Below are positions 46,901 through 57,981 of a DNA stretch of 64,000 bases, piece after piece. The notes beneath the pieces are model-generated. The model was not told the DNA's origin. It ran no database searches and was given only the letters and a program-made list of their open reading frames with translations. Position 1 is the stretch's first letter; every line of letters begins with the position of its first letter. A program made the translations under genes and the position numbers. This DNA is from Xanthomonas sp. Leaf131 (GTDB lineage Bacteria > Pseudomonadota > Gammaproteobacteria > Xanthomonadales > Xanthomonadaceae): NCBI RefSeq assembly GCF_001423495.1, contig NZ_LMOG01000004.1, positions 1 through 64,000 of the forward strand. The letters run 5' to 3'.

Positions 46901-47224
46901 CACGTCCTGTGCGGCGATGTCGATGTCGCGGTCCATCGAGAATTGCAGAATGATCGTGGACAGGCCTGCCGACGAATCGGAGGTCATCATCTGCAGCCCG
47001 GAGATTTGCCCGAGCTGGCGTTCCAACGGCGTAGTCACCAGCGAGGCCATGGTGGTCGCGTTGGCGCCGGGATACTGGGTGGAGACGACCAGACTGGGCG
47101 CGTCGATTTCCGGCAATGCCGAGACCGGCAGTTGCCGGTAGCCCAGGATGCCCAGCAGCAGGATGCCCGCCATCAACAACGAGGTGGCGATGGGACGGCG
47201 GATGAAGATGGTCGAAAAGCCCAC
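43976..47224 (-). CDS. mdtB: RND efflux permease, MdtB-like
   Basis: This is the second RND permease, 1082 residues from a GTG start (VGFSTIFIRRPIATSLLMAG). The helix-4 aspartates are in VDDAIVMIENIVRY and the helix-10 lysine in GIVKKNAIMMIDFAID. Compared with my memory of E. coli MdtB it has an extra Gly/Ser/Thr-rich stretch of about 35 residues (ASNGSGALTGTNATSFG, then SSSNSSTATGVG) in the second periplasmic loop, encoded at about 44790-44905. It lies 93 bases after mdtA. Confidence 0.92.
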   Translation of the reverse strand: MGFSTIFIRRPIATSLLMAGILLLGILGYRQLPVSALPEIDAPSLVVSTQYPGANATTMASLVTTPLERQLGQISGLQMMTSDSSAGLSTIILQFSMDRDIDIAAQDVQAAIRQATLPSSLPYQPVYNRVNPADAAILTLKLTSDSLPLREVNRYADAILAQRLSQVPGVGLVSIAGNVRPAVRIQVNPAQLSNMGLTMESLRSALTQTNVSAPKGSLNGKTQSYSIGTNDQLTDAAQYRETIISYSNGRPVRLADVANVVDGVENDQLAAWADGKPAVLLEIRRQPGANIVQTVEQIRSILPQLQSVLPADVHLEVFSDRTETIRASVHEVKFTLVLTIFLVVAVIFVFLRRLWATIIPSVAVPLSLAGTFGVMAFAGMSLDNLSLMALVVATGFVVDDAIVMIENIVRYIEQGKSGPEAAEIGAKQIGFTVLSLTVSLVAVFLPLLLMPGVTGRLFHEFAWVLSIAVVISMLVSLTLTPMMCAYLLKPDALPEGEDAHERAAAAGKTNLWTRTMGTYERSLDWVLAHQPLTLAVAIGAVALTVVLYIAIPKGLLPEQDTGLITGVVQADQNVAFPQMEQRTQAVAAALQKDPAVTGVAAFIGAGSMNPTLNQGQLSIVLKTRGDRDSLDEVLPRLQKAVSGIPGVALFLKPVQDVTLDTRVAATEYQYSMSDVDSAELATWAARMTEAMRKLPELADVDNNLANQGRALELTIDRDKASMLGVPMQTIDDTLYDAFGQRQISTIFTELNQYRVVLEVAPEFRSSTALMNQLAVASNGSGALTGTNATSFGQVSSSNSSTATGVGAQNTGIVVGAGSIIPLAALAEAKVTNTPLVVSHQQQLPAVTVSFNLAPGHSLSQAVEAIEQAREDLKIPTQVHAEFVGKAAEFTGSQTDIVWLLLASIVVIYIVLGVLYESYIHPLTIISTLPPAGVGALLALMMCGLSLSVDGIVGIVLLIGIVKKNAIMMIDFAIDARREGANAHEAIRRACLLRFRPIMMTTAAAMLGALPLALGTGIGSELRRPLGIAIVGGLLLSQLVTLYTTPVIYLYMERAGERVRDWRARRAARRDGVTPASTSERPA

Positions 47225-47317
47225 GGGCGGTGTCCTTGCTGAAGACGTCAATCGATGCCGGCGCGCAATGCGCCGACGCACACCGGCGACGGAAGTCCCG
47301 TCGCCGGTGGTCGCGGG

Positions 47318-48559
47318 TTAGCGCGGGCCGCCGCCGCGTCGGCCGCCGGCGCCGCCGCGTTCCTGCTTGTCCTGCACGGCCTTGAGCTCGGCCTCGGTGG
47401 GCTCGGGCGGGGTTTCGCCCGGCTTGAGCGCGCTGACCTTGCTGCCCGGCTTGAGCCGGAACTGGCCTTCGGTCACCACCCGCTCGCCCTGCTTGAGCCC
47501 CTTGGTGATCTGCACATGGCTGTCGTCCACCTCCACGCCCTGCACCACGGTGCGCATCTGCGCGGTGTTGTCGCTGCCCACCACGTAGACGTAATCGCCG
47601 TCCGGGCCGCGCTGCACCGACTGCGTCGGCACCACGGTGCCGCCGGAGATGGTGCGCAGCTGCAGGCGCACGTTGACGAACTGGCCCGGCCACAGCGCGT
47701 TGTCGGCGTTATCGAAGATCGCGCGTGCGCCGAAGGTGCCACTGTCGGCAGCGATGCGGTTGTCGATGACATCCAGCTTGCCGTCGCCGCTGATGATGTG
47801 CGCATCGCCGCGATCCAGCGCCGCCACGCCCAGCGCGGCGGCCGCCTGACCGCTGCGCACCGCCTGCAGCTCGCGCTCGGGCAGGTTGAAGGACACGTAG
47901 ATCGGGCGGATCTGGGTCAGGGTGACGATGGTGGAGGTGCTGCTGACGATATTGCCCACATCCACGCCACGGATGCCGGCGATGCCGTCGATCGGCGCCA
48001 GGATGCGGGTGAACTGCAACTGCACCTGCGCCGCACGCATCTGCGCATCGTTGGCCGACACCGCCGCCTCGTACTGCGCCACCTGGTTGCGCTGGGTGTC
48101 CAGATCGGTGCGCGAGACGTATTGCTTGTAGGCCGGATCGTTGGAGCGCTGGTAGTTGACCCGCGCGGTGGCCAGCAGCGCCTGGTTCTGGCGCTTGGCC
48201 GCCAGCGACTGGTCGTAGCTGGCCTGCAGGCTGCGCGGATCGATCTGCGCCAGCAACTGGCCCTTCTTCACTTCCTGGCCCTCCTGGAAGTTCAGGCTCA
48301 TCAGCTGGCCCCCGACCTGCGGGCTGACCGTAACCGTATTGAGCGCAGTGACCGTCCCCAGCGCGCTGGCGTAGACCGGCACATCCTGGGTGGTGGCGGC
48401 CACCACCGTGACCGGCACCGGGCCATGGTCTTCGCTGCCGTTGCCGTCCGCCGCGCCTGCCGGTTTGCCGTGCTTGCCCCCGCCGAACATGCGCAGTGCG
48501 ACGAACACCACGACGAGCACCGCTACGACCAGCAGTGTGATCTTCCAAAAACGCGACAT
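47318..48559 (-). CDS. mdtA: RND periplasmic adaptor, MdtA-like
   Basis: MdtA links the MdtBC pump to an outer-membrane channel. The 413-residue protein has an N-terminal membrane anchor or signal (about 8-26), then the hairpin, lipoyl and beta-barrel domains of membrane-fusion proteins (VSPQVGGQLMSLNFQEGQEVKKGQLLAQID near 100-130, and VVPTQSVQRGPDGDYVYVV near 320). The C-terminal 40 residues are charged and end in a Gly/Arg tail. No outer-membrane TolC-type gene is in the operon. A nested palindrome lies about 75-110 bases upstream. Confidence 0.92.
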   Translation of the reverse strand: MSRFWKITLLVVAVLVVVFVALRMFGGGKHGKPAGAADGNGSEDHGPVPVTVVAATTQDVPVYASALGTVTALNTVTVSPQVGGQLMSLNFQEGQEVKKGQLLAQIDPRSLQASYDQSLAAKRQNQALLATARVNYQRSNDPAYKQYVSRTDLDTQRNQVAQYEAAVSANDAQMRAAQVQLQFTRILAPIDGIAGIRGVDVGNIVSSTSTIVTLTQIRPIYVSFNLPERELQAVRSGQAAAALGVAALDRGDAHIISGDGKLDVIDNRIAADSGTFGARAIFDNADNALWPGQFVNVRLQLRTISGGTVVPTQSVQRGPDGDYVYVVGSDNTAQMRTVVQGVEVDDSHVQITKGLKQGERVVTEGQFRLKPGSKVSALKPGETPPEPTEAELKAVQDKQERGGAGGRRGGGPR

Positions 48560-48629
48560 GCGACAACTCCTGAGGGCGGGCCGGGCGCTGATGCGACCGT
48601 GGGGCGGCGATGCGAAGCATATCGTCGTG

Positions 48630-48669
48630 CCCGACGGAATGGACGTTACTGAAGTAACGGGCCGTCGGG
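48630..48669. promoter_or_regulatory. Nested palindrome between mdtA and the M20 gene
   Basis: CGTTACT-GA-AGTAACG (48644-48659) is a perfect 7-bp inverted repeat, enclosed by CCCGACGG (48630-48637) and CCGTCGGG (48662-48669). It sits in the 256-bp gap between two divergent genes, 71 bases before mdtA. It could be a repressor operator or, in RNA, a leader hairpin. Confidence 0.5.
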
Positions 48670-48815
48670 CGCGACAGCTGCGCCATTCATGGGCGCAGTG
48701 CAGCGGCAACGTACCACCGTGGCTGCGGTTGACCGCCGGGCTGAATCGGGCCCCACCGCAGCCCGCCAACTGCGCGGGTGCACTACATTAAGCAACCATC
48801 TTTAGAGGATTCTCG

Positions 48816-50132
48816 ATGCGCCACTCCCGCCTGCTGACCAGCGCGTTACTGCTCGCCCTGCCCACGCTCGCCGCCGCCCAGGCCGCGCCCCGGCCCGAAG
48901 TCCAGGCCGCTGCCGCGCCGTTGCAGACCAAGCTGGTGCAGTGGCGCCGCGACTTCCATCAGCACCCGGAGCTGTCCAACCGCGAGGAGCGCACCGCCGC
49001 CACGGTGGCCGCGCAGCTGCGCAAGCTCGGCCTCAAGCCGCGCACCGGCATCGCTCACCACGGCGTTGTGGCCATCATCAAGGGCGGCAAGCCGGGCCCT
49101 AAGATCGCTCTGCGTGCAGACATGGACGCCCTGCCGGTCAAAGAGCAGACCGGGCTGCCGTTCGCGTCCAAGGTCACCGCCGAGTACCGCGGCGAGCAGG
49201 TCGGGGTGATGCACGCCTGCGGCCATGATGCCCACACCGCGATCCTGCTCGGCGTGGCCGAGGCGCTTGTCGGCATGCGCGACCAGCTGCCGGGCGAAGT
49301 GATGCTGATCTTCCAGCCCTCCGAAGAAGGCGCACCCGGCAACGAAGAAGGCGGCGCCTCGCTGATGCTCAAGGAAGGGCTGTTCGCCGACTTCAAGCCG
49401 CAGGCGGTGTTCGGCCTGCATGTGTTTTCCAGCGTGCAGGCCGGCAAGATCGCGGTGCGTAGCGGCCCGCTGATGGCCGCCTCGGATCGGTTTGCGATCA
49501 AGATGATCGGCCGCCAGACGCATGGCTCGGCACCATGGAACGGTATCGACCCGATCGTGGCCAGTGCCGACATGATCGGCGCTGCGCAGACCGTGATCAG
49601 CCGCCGCGCCAACCTGTCCAAGCAGCCGGCGGTGCTGAGCTTCGGCGCGATCAAGGGCGGCATCCGCTACAACATCATCCCCGACGATGTCGAAATGGTC
49701 GGCACCATCCGCACCTTCGACGAAGCCATGCGCCAGCAGATCTTCGCCGACCTCAAGACCGTGGCCGAACACACTGCGGCCGCGCACGGGGCCACCGTCG
49801 AAGCGCAGGTGCCGGACCAGCCCGGCAACCCGGCCACCGTCAACGACCCGGCGCTGACTGCCAGGATGCTGCCCAGCCTGCAGGCCGTGGTGGGCGCCGA
49901 CAACGTCTACGAGCCGCCGTTGCAGATGGGCGCGGAAGATTTTTCGTTCTACGCACAGCAGGTGCCATCGATGTTCTTCTTTGTCGGCTCCACCGCCAAG
50001 GGCATCGACCCGGCCACCGCGCCCAGCAACCATTCGCCGCAGTTCCTGCTCGACGAATCGTCGCTGGATGTGGGTTTGCGCGCGCTGCTGCAGGTGTCGC
50101 TGGATTATCTGCATCAGGGTGAGGCGGGCTGA
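48816..50132 (+). CDS. M20 family amidohydrolase with signal peptide
   Basis: The 438-residue protein resembles hippurate/IAA-amino acid hydrolases and AbgB: a di-metal peptidase fold with HACGHDAH near 130, FQPSEEGAPGNEEGG near 170 with catalytic glutamates, and the dimerisation region QTHGSAPWNGIDPIVASA near 235. It has a signal peptide (about 1-21, ending AAAQAA), so it should act in the periplasm on N-acyl amino acids. The substrate is not known. It is divergent from mdtABC and ends in two GGGAATC units. Confidence 0.88.
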   Translation: MRHSRLLTSALLLALPTLAAAQAAPRPEVQAAAAPLQTKLVQWRRDFHQHPELSNREERTAATVAAQLRKLGLKPRTGIAHHGVVAIIKGGKPGPKIALRADMDALPVKEQTGLPFASKVTAEYRGEQVGVMHACGHDAHTAILLGVAEALVGMRDQLPGEVMLIFQPSEEGAPGNEEGGASLMLKEGLFADFKPQAVFGLHVFSSVQAGKIAVRSGPLMAASDRFAIKMIGRQTHGSAPWNGIDPIVASADMIGAAQTVISRRANLSKQPAVLSFGAIKGGIRYNIIPDDVEMVGTIRTFDEAMRQQIFADLKTVAEHTAAAHGATVEAQVPDQPGNPATVNDPALTARMLPSLQAVVGADNVYEPPLQMGAEDFSFYAQQVPSMFFFVGSTAKGIDPATAPSNHSPQFLLDESSLDVGLRALLQVSLDYLHQGEAG

Positions 50133-50135
50133 TTC

Positions 50136-50149
50136 GGGAATCGGGAATC
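50136..50149. repeat. GGGAATC dimer after the M20 gene
   Basis: Two GGGAATC units follow the stop codon directly, preceded by GATTC. No inverted partner is seen before queF. Confidence 0.75.
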
Positions 50150-50294
50150 GTGTGCAGTTGCGCGGTGCCCGCTGAGCGTTGGTGATCGCGTGGGGCGGTG
50201 GGCTGCCTGAAGGCCTGCCGCTTCTGTCGCCAGCTCGGTGCTCCAGCGGCTGCCATACACCTCACGGCCAGCCCGCTCGCCCTAAAATGGCCGC

Positions 50295-51110
50295 ATGAAT
50301 ACCCCAGAAGATTCCACCCTCGGTCGTGAGGTCGCCTATCCCAGTGGTTACGATCCGTCGCTGCTGTTTCCGATTCCGCGCGCGGCCGGGCGCGAGGCGA
50401 TCGGTCTGACCGGCGCCTTGCCCTTCATTGGCCGCGATCGCTGGCACGCCTACGAACTCAGCTGGCTCGATGCACAGGGCAAACCCTGCGTGGCCACGGC
50501 CACCTTGCATGTGCCAAGCGATTCGCCGTCGTTGATCGAATCCAAGTCGCTCAAGCTGTATCTCAACTCGCTCAATGCCACCCGCTTCAACAGTGCCGAA
50601 GCGGTGCGTACGCGCATCGCCACCGATCTATCCACGCGCGCCGGTGCCGATGTGTCGGTGGACTTCGGTCTGCCGCCGATCGATGCGGTGGGCGAGGGCG
50701 AATCGATCGACGCGCTGGATGTCAGCATCGACGATTACGGCCCGCCGAATGCCGATTATCTCTCGGCGCACGCACAACCAGTCGTGGACGAAGTGCTGAC
50801 CTCGGCCTTGCTCAAGTCCAATTGCCCGGTCACCGGTCAGCCGGATTGGGCCAGCGTCACGCTGCGCTATCGCGGCGCACCGATCGACCGCGAAGGCTTG
50901 CTGCGCTATCTGGTGAGTTTCCGCGACCACGCCGAGTTTCATGAGCAATGCGTGGAGCGTATTTTCAATGACGTGCTGATCCGCTGCGCGCCGGAGTGGT
51001 TGGTGGTGGAAGCACGGTACACCCGCCGTGGCGGGCTGGACATCAACCCGTTGCGTAGCTCTCCCAGCGTGCCGACACCGCTGTCGATTTTCCGCGACCT
51101 GCGCCAGTAA
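50295..51110 (+). CDS. queF: NADPH-dependent 7-cyano-7-deazaguanine reductase
   Basis: QueF reduces preQ0 to preQ1 in queuosine synthesis. The 271-residue protein is the long, two-domain (YqcD) form. The NADPH-binding QueF motif is ESKSLKLYL (82-90), and the nucleophile is Cys177 in [13 protein letters not shown]. Family features continue in the C-terminal half ([22 protein letters not shown]). The other queuosine genes are not in the window. A perfect 10-bp hairpin follows the stop. Confidence 0.96.
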   Translation: MNTPEDSTLGREVAYPSGYDPSLLFPIPRAAGREAIGLTGALPFIGRDRWHAYELSWLDAQGKPCVATATLHVPSDSPSLIESKSLKLYLNSLNATRFNSAEAVRTRIATDLSTRAGADVSVDFGLPPIDAVGEGESIDALDVSIDDYGPPNADYLSAHAQPVVDEVLTSALLKSNCPVTGQPDWASVTLRYRGAPIDREGLLRYLVSFRDHAEFHEQCVERIFNDVLIRCAPEWLVVEARYTRRGGLDINPLRSSPSVPTPLSIFRDLRQ

Positions 51111-51124
51111 GAAGCGGCGTTCCA

Positions 51125-51155
51125 GGATCGCGCCAGCTTCACGGCGGCGCGATCC
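51125..51155 (+). terminator. Hairpin after queF
   Basis: GGATCGCGCC (51125-51134) and GGCGCGATCC (51146-51155) are perfectly complementary around an 11-base loop, 15 bases past the stop. There is no T-tract, so it may be a 3' end stabiliser. Confidence 0.5.
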
Positions 51156-51213
51156 ACGCTTAACAGCGCCCCGCGCACCCTGCAGTCATCGTGATGCACG
51201 AAGGATTGCAGTA

Positions 51214-51507
51214 ATGAGTGTCGACAAGAAAGCAGATTTTTCCAACGTGACGTCTTCGGTCGACAGCACTGCCGAGGTCACGCCAGCGCCGGATTTTTCC
51301 AACGTCCGCACCAGCGTGCAGAGCACGGCGCAGATTGTCGAAGAGACGGTCACCGTGCAGGCAGGCGACAGTCTTTCCAGCATTGCCAAACGCCATTACG
51401 GCGACGGCAATCTATGGACGCGCATTTTCGAAGCCAACCGCGAAACGCTCAAGGACCCGGACAAGATTTTTCCGGGGCAAGTGCTGCATTTACCGCCGAA
51501 AGCGTAA
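51214..51507 (+). CDS. Small LysM-domain protein
   Basis: The 97-residue protein has no signal peptide. Residues 47-95 form a LysM domain ([20 protein letters not shown] ... [10 protein letters not shown]). The first 41 residues contain a 15-residue repeat: [15 protein letters not shown] at 8-22 and [15 protein letters not shown] at 27-41. It resembles the LysM end of the potassium-binding protein Kbp (YgaU) without the BON domain. A cytoplasmic or exported wall-binding role cannot be decided. Confidence 0.82.
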   Translation: MSVDKKADFSNVTSSVDSTAEVTPAPDFSNVRTSVQSTAQIVEETVTVQAGDSLSSIAKRHYGDGNLWTRIFEANRETLKDPDKIFPGQVLHLPPKA

Positions 51508-51604
51508 GTGCATGACTGCTATCGCCGATCAGTTGGTTCAGCACGTCATTCCAGTCAACTAAATAATTCAACCAATCCTCTTTGATCTATTCGGAGATTC
51601 ATCC

Positions 51605-52159
51605 ATGCGTACCAAATCCGTTTCAAGCACGCTCGTGATTGCGCTTGCCGGCGTTCTCGCACTGTCGGGTTGTAAGAAAGAAGACGACGCCAGCGTGTCG
51701 AAGGATCCGACCTCCGGCGCAGCGACCGAAGCGATGCCGGGCCCCGCCGGCACGCCGCCGGCAAGCGATCAGGCAGGGCAGAGCAGCGCAACCGGTGCGG
51801 CCAGTACCGATACCGCAGCCGCAACGGGTTCGGCCGTGACGGTGTCCAGCGTCGCGGTCGGCACTGCAGCTGCCGCTGACAAGTCGGTGACCCCGTCGGC
51901 CAATATCGGCACCAAAGACACCATCATCGTCTCGGTGAAGACCGACGGCAGCGCGAGCAACGTGCCGGTCGCAGCCAAGCTGACCTATCAGGACGGCCAG
52001 GTTGCCGGTGAGCAGAACGCCACGCTGACCACCACCGGCCCGGAAACCACCAACCTCAGCTTCAGCAAGCCCGATGGCTGGCCGACCGGGACCTACACCG
52101 CGCAGGTGATGGTGGAGGGCAAGCCGGCGGGTAATCCGCAGACCATCACGGTCAAGTAA
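51605..52159 (+). CDS. Uncharacterised lipoprotein (184 aa)
   Basis: The protein has a clear lipobox (LSGC, Cys23) followed by KKEDD. An Ala/Ser/Thr/Gly-rich linker runs to about 90, and then a beta-rich domain (KDTIIVSVKTDGSASNVPV, LTTTGPETTNLSFSKPDGW, GTYTAQVMVEGKPAG) looks like an immunoglobulin-like fold. I do not recognise a characterised family. It should be anchored in the outer or inner membrane, facing the periplasm. Its 3' region is rich in hairpins. Confidence 0.82.
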   Translation: MRTKSVSSTLVIALAGVLALSGCKKEDDASVSKDPTSGAATEAMPGPAGTPPASDQAGQSSATGAASTDTAAATGSAVTVSSVAVGTAAAADKSVTPSANIGTKDTIIVSVKTDGSASNVPVAAKLTYQDGQVAGEQNATLTTTGPETTNLSFSKPDGWPTGTYTAQVMVEGKPAGNPQTITVK

Positions 52160-52172
52160 TCAGAACCGCGAG

Positions 52173-52306
52173 CAGGCACGCTGCCTGTAGAGACACGAGA
52201 CAAGTGCTGGCGGAGCAGGGCAGTCGCGCTGATCCACCACCATGTCGGATAGGCACCCTGTCCGACAAGTTTAGCGAGCGCTTGCTCCGTTGTTCCTAGA
52301 GCAAGC
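52173..52306 (+). ncRNA. Candidate structured 3' UTR or small RNA
   Basis: Three stems lie in a row after the lipoprotein stop: CAGGCA-CGC-TGCCTG (52173-52187), TGTCGGA with TCCGACA (52243-52267), and GCTTGCTC with GAGCAAGC (52280-52306). An intrinsic terminator follows. The stretch could be a long 3' UTR or a separate small RNA of about 130-170 bases. I found no promoter of its own. The remaining 52341-52588 shows no feature besides the upstream region of the IDH gene. Confidence 0.35.
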
Positions 52307-52312
52307 CATCAG

Positions 52313-52339
52313 GGCGCGATCACACGATCGCGCCTTTTT
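52313..52339 (+). terminator. Intrinsic terminator
   Basis: GGCGCGATC (52313-52321) pairs with GATCGCGCC (52326-52334) around ACAC and is followed by TTTTT. It lies 154 bases past the lipoprotein stop. Confidence 0.9.
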
Positions 52340-52468
52340 GCTATGCGTCATGTTGCGCGACACATTCGTTACAGCTGCATCCATGTCGATTGGCCGGGTC
52401 ACGGGATGGAGCATCCGCCTGTGGTCGCTTTACCCGGGTGCGGCTCAGACGCGACAATGCCGTGCTGA

Positions 52469-54820
<2,352 letters not shown>

Positions 54821-54865
54821 TCCAGCGCACCGCGTATCGGTGCGCTCAGCAAGTGCGACATCCAG

Positions 54866-54893
54866 GGCCCGCCTCGTTCAGAGGCGGGCCTTG
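54866..54893. terminator. Intrinsic terminator after isocitrate dehydrogenase
   Basis: GGCCCGCCTC (54866-54875) and GAGGCGGGCC (54881-54890) form a perfect 10-bp stem around GTTCA, followed by TTGTCGTTT. It can also serve the converging small gene. Confidence 0.88.
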
Positions 54894-54898
54894 TCGTT

Positions 54899-55123
54899 TC
54901 AGCGAAACGGCGACAGCGCGGTCATCGCGCGTACCAGGCGTTGCACACGCCGCGCCATGCGTTTTTCGCGTCGGCGTTGACGCGCAGCATCGCTCTTGGC
55001 CTGTGCGCTTTGCGCTGGCTGCTCTGCCGCTTCCACCGCCGTGCCGGGCTCCGCCAGCTGCTGCGCAAGCGTTACGTCTGCAATGTGCCCGTGCTGAAAC
55101 AACAGCTCGGTAAAGATGCGCAT
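54899..55123 (-). CDS. Uncharacterised small basic protein (74 aa), divergent from the LysR gene
   Basis: An ATG at 55123 with a GGGAGCAGGA site upstream opens a 74-codon frame. The product starts MRIFTELLFQHGHIADVTLA, has an Ala/Gln-rich middle and ends in a strongly basic helix (ARQRRREKRMARRVQRLVRA). No signal or membrane segment is seen. I do not recognise a family. Divergence from a LysR-type regulator 103 bases away makes it a candidate target of that regulator, by analogy only. Confidence 0.65.
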   Translation of the reverse strand: MRIFTELLFQHGHIADVTLAQQLAEPGTAVEAAEQPAQSAQAKSDAARQRRREKRMARRVQRLVRAMTALSPFR

Positions 55124-55225
55124 GATCCTGCTCCCACTTGAGTGAAAGCCACGGTAGGCGCAGGCTGGGCGAGGTAAAAGCGAGGCTTTTGCAAGCCAGT
55201 GTTGAATTTCATTCAAGGGTAAGCC

Positions 55226-56167
55226 ATGTCGCGTCCGCCGCTTCACGCATTGCAGGGCTTCGTCAGTGCCGTGCGTCTGGGCAATCTGTCGCGCGCCGCC
55301 ACGTCGATGCATCTCACCGTCAGTGCGCTCAGTCACCAGATGCGTGCGTTGGAACAACGGCTGGGCTATCCGTTGCTGCAGCGGCACGCACGCGGCGTCA
55401 CCGCCACGCCGCAGGGGCAGCAATTGCTCGATCGCATCGCACCGCATCTGGATGCGATCGCCGAGGCTTTCCAACCGTTTGCCGCGCGCCGCGAAGACAC
55501 GCTGACGCTGAGCATCACACCCTCGATGGCCTCGGCTTGGCTGGTGCCGCGTCTGGGCGATTTTTTGGCAATGCATCCCACCATCGAGATCAATCTGCTC
55601 TCCAGCGAGCGACTGGTGGACTTCGAGCGCCAGCAGCAGGTGGATGCCGGCATGCGCATCGGTGCCGGGCAATGGCCGGGTTTGATCGCCGAACCCTTGT
55701 TCGACGAATGGTTGGTGCCGATGGCCAGCCCCGCCTTGATCGCACGCATGGGCGGTGTTGGCGCGCAGCCGCTGCAGCACTGGCCACTGCTGGGCGACCC
55801 GGATGGCGATTGGCTACGCTGGTTTGCAAACTTCGGCGGCGATGCGCCGCGTCGCTATGCGGCGGTGCTGGACGAGTCCGAAGCGCATCATCGCGCCGCG
55901 TTGGACGGTGTCGGCGTCGCGCTGGGGCGGGTGACGCGCGCGCGTCTGCTATTGGCGTCCGGCCAGTTGGTGGCGCTGTCCTCGCAACGGCTCAAGACCA
56001 CCTGGTCGCATTATCTGGTGTATCCGCCACGCTCGGCCGCGCATGGCGGCTTTCTGGCCTTCCGCGAGTGGCTGCAAGCGCAGGCACGCGAACATGCCGC
56101 GCACGCGCAGCAGGCAGTCTCCACACCTGCGCTTGCACCTCCAGCTGCGCGCCGTCGCAAGCGCTGA
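55226..56167 (+). CDS. LysR-family transcriptional regulator (GcvA-like)
   Basis: The 313-residue protein has the N-terminal winged helix-turn-helix at about 5-65 ([20 protein letters not shown], then [24 protein letters not shown]) and the periplasmic-binding-like effector domain at about 90-300. The Pro-free GcvA-like start and SWLVPRL-type segment ([13 protein letters not shown]) place it near GcvA. It lies between monomeric IDH and aceK, on their strand, and divergent from the small basic protein gene. Confidence 0.88.
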   Translation: MSRPPLHALQGFVSAVRLGNLSRAATSMHLTVSALSHQMRALEQRLGYPLLQRHARGVTATPQGQQLLDRIAPHLDAIAEAFQPFAARREDTLTLSITPSMASAWLVPRLGDFLAMHPTIEINLLSSERLVDFERQQQVDAGMRIGAGQWPGLIAEPLFDEWLVPMASPALIARMGGVGAQPLQHWPLLGDPDGDWLRWFANFGGDAPRRYAAVLDESEAHHRAALDGVGVALGRVTRARLLLASGQLVALSSQRLKTTWSHYLVYPPRSAAHGGFLAFREWLQAQAREHAAHAQQAVSTPALAPPAARRRKR

Positions 56168-56180
56168 GTACACTGCAGCC

Positions 56181-57920
56181 ATGAGCCCCCTCCCGTTACC
56201 GCCGCAGTCCGAGCGTCGCGCGCTGGCGATCGGCCGCGCCGTGTATGAAGCCTTCGAGGATTACCACGCGCGCTTTTCGCAGATCACCGCACGTGCCAAA
56301 CAGCGTTTCGAGACGCGCGACTGGAACGGTGCGCGCGAGGATGCAGTGGCGCGTATCGCGCTCTACGACCAGTACATCAGCGAATGCATGTTGCGGCTGC
56401 GCGCGGTGTTGCTGGGGCAGGCGCACGATCGCGCACTGTGGATGCGCGCACGCGAGCATTACGCCGCGCTGCTGACCGGGTTGATCGATCAGGAGCTGTA
56501 CAAGACCTTCTACAACACCCTGACCCGGCGTTACTTCGGCACCCATGGTGTGGATGCCGATATCGAATTCATTGCGCTGGATATCGAGCCGACCGATGCG
56601 ATCACGCTACCGGTTGCACGGCATACCTATGCGGTTTCGCCCGGCCGGCTGACCGACATGCTGGTGCGGGTGCTGGGCGATTATCCTTTCGATGTGCCGT
56701 ACCTGCACCGTACCCGCTGCGCGGCGGCAATTGCAGTACGGCTGCAGGACGATCTTGCGCATTGGGGCGAGCATCCGGTGCGCAGCGTGGAGTTGCTGGA
56801 GACCGTGTTCTATCGCGAACGCCGCGCCTATCTGATCGGGCGCGTGTTTGGCGAACATCGTTTTTCTCCCTGCGTCATCGCGTTGGTCAACGATGACGCC
56901 GGCCTGCGCGCCGAGGCGGTGCTGACCCGGCGCAGCGATGTGGCGCAATTGTTCAGTAACTCACGCAGTTATTTCCAGGCCGATCTGTCCACCGTCGGCG
57001 ATGCGGTGGTGTTCCTGCGCAGCCTGCTCACGCACAAGCCCATCGACGAGTTGTACACGATGCTGGGGCGCGCCAAGCAGGGCAAGACCGAACGCTATCG
57101 CACGTTTTTCAGCCATTTTCAGGCGCATCCCGCCGAGCAGCTGGTGCATGCCGACGGCACGCCCGGCATGGTCATGGTGGTGTTCACGCTGCCCAGTTAT
57201 CCGCTGGTGTTCAAGCTGATCCGCGACCGCTTTGCCTATCCCAAGACCATGAGCCGCGCGCAGGTGGAAGGCAAGTACGAACTGGTGTTCCAGCTCGACC
57301 GCATCGGCCGTCTGCTTGACGCGCAGCCGTACCGCTTTCTGCGCTTTCCGAAGGCGCGTTTTTCGCCGGCGTTGCTGGAAGAACTGCAGACCAGCTGTGC
57401 GATGAGTCTGAGCGAAGATGGCGCCGATGTGCTGATCGCGCTGTGCTACGTGCAACGCCGGCTGCGCCCGCTCAATCTTTACCTGCGCGAACAACTGCCC
57501 GAGGCCGCGCATGCCGCAGCGCTGGACTACGGGCAGGCGATCAAGGACATGGCGCGCAACAACATCTTCCCCGGCGACATGTTGCTGAAAAATTTCGGCA
57601 TCACCCGCCATCAGCGTGCGGTGTTCTACGACTACGACGAGCTGTGCCTGATCACCGAATGCACGTTCCGCGATTGGCCCACGCCCACCAGTTACGAAGA
57701 ACAGATGTCCGCCGAGCCCTGGTTTCATGTCGGCCCGCGCGATGTGTTTCCCGAGCGTTTCGCCTTGTTCATGGGCTTGCCGGCCTCGCAAGTGGAAGCG
57801 GTCAAGCACATGCATCCGGAACTGTTCGAGCCGCAATGGTGGCGCGATCTGCAAGCGCGACTGCGCGAAGACGATTATCCGGACACCCCGCCGTACGCGG
57901 ACTCACGAAAACTGGCCTGA
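56181..57920 (+). CDS. aceK: Isocitrate dehydrogenase kinase/phosphatase
   Basis: AceK phosphorylates and dephosphorylates isocitrate dehydrogenase to steer carbon into the glyoxylate bypass. The 579-residue product matches the family over its length. The regulatory N-terminal half begins [20 protein letters not shown]; the kinase-like half has the lysine in [12 protein letters not shown] and the catalytic loop region [21 protein letters not shown] with FYDYDELC. The start at 56181 is 14 bases after the LysR stop. No aceA or aceB gene is adjacent. Confidence 0.95.
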   Translation: MSPLPLPPQSERRALAIGRAVYEAFEDYHARFSQITARAKQRFETRDWNGAREDAVARIALYDQYISECMLRLRAVLLGQAHDRALWMRAREHYAALLTGLIDQELYKTFYNTLTRRYFGTHGVDADIEFIALDIEPTDAITLPVARHTYAVSPGRLTDMLVRVLGDYPFDVPYLHRTRCAAAIAVRLQDDLAHWGEHPVRSVELLETVFYRERRAYLIGRVFGEHRFSPCVIALVNDDAGLRAEAVLTRRSDVAQLFSNSRSYFQADLSTVGDAVVFLRSLLTHKPIDELYTMLGRAKQGKTERYRTFFSHFQAHPAEQLVHADGTPGMVMVVFTLPSYPLVFKLIRDRFAYPKTMSRAQVEGKYELVFQLDRIGRLLDAQPYRFLRFPKARFSPALLEELQTSCAMSLSEDGADVLIALCYVQRRLRPLNLYLREQLPEAAHAAALDYGQAIKDMARNNIFPGDMLLKNFGITRHQRAVFYDYDELCLITECTFRDWPTPTSYEEQMSAEPWFHVGPRDVFPERFALFMGLPASQVEAVKHMHPELFEPQWWRDLQARLREDDYPDTPPYADSRKLA

Positions 57921-57981
57921 CGATTTACGCGTATGCACCAAGGCTGCTACAACGAAGATTCAATCACGATGGAGCGTAGTC

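Noticed and set aside
44465-47242. A 925-codon open frame on the plus strand
   Set aside because: It is the antisense of mdtB. Its product is rich in His, Gln, Arg and Asp, as expected of a shadow frame in GC-rich DNA, and it has no family resemblance.
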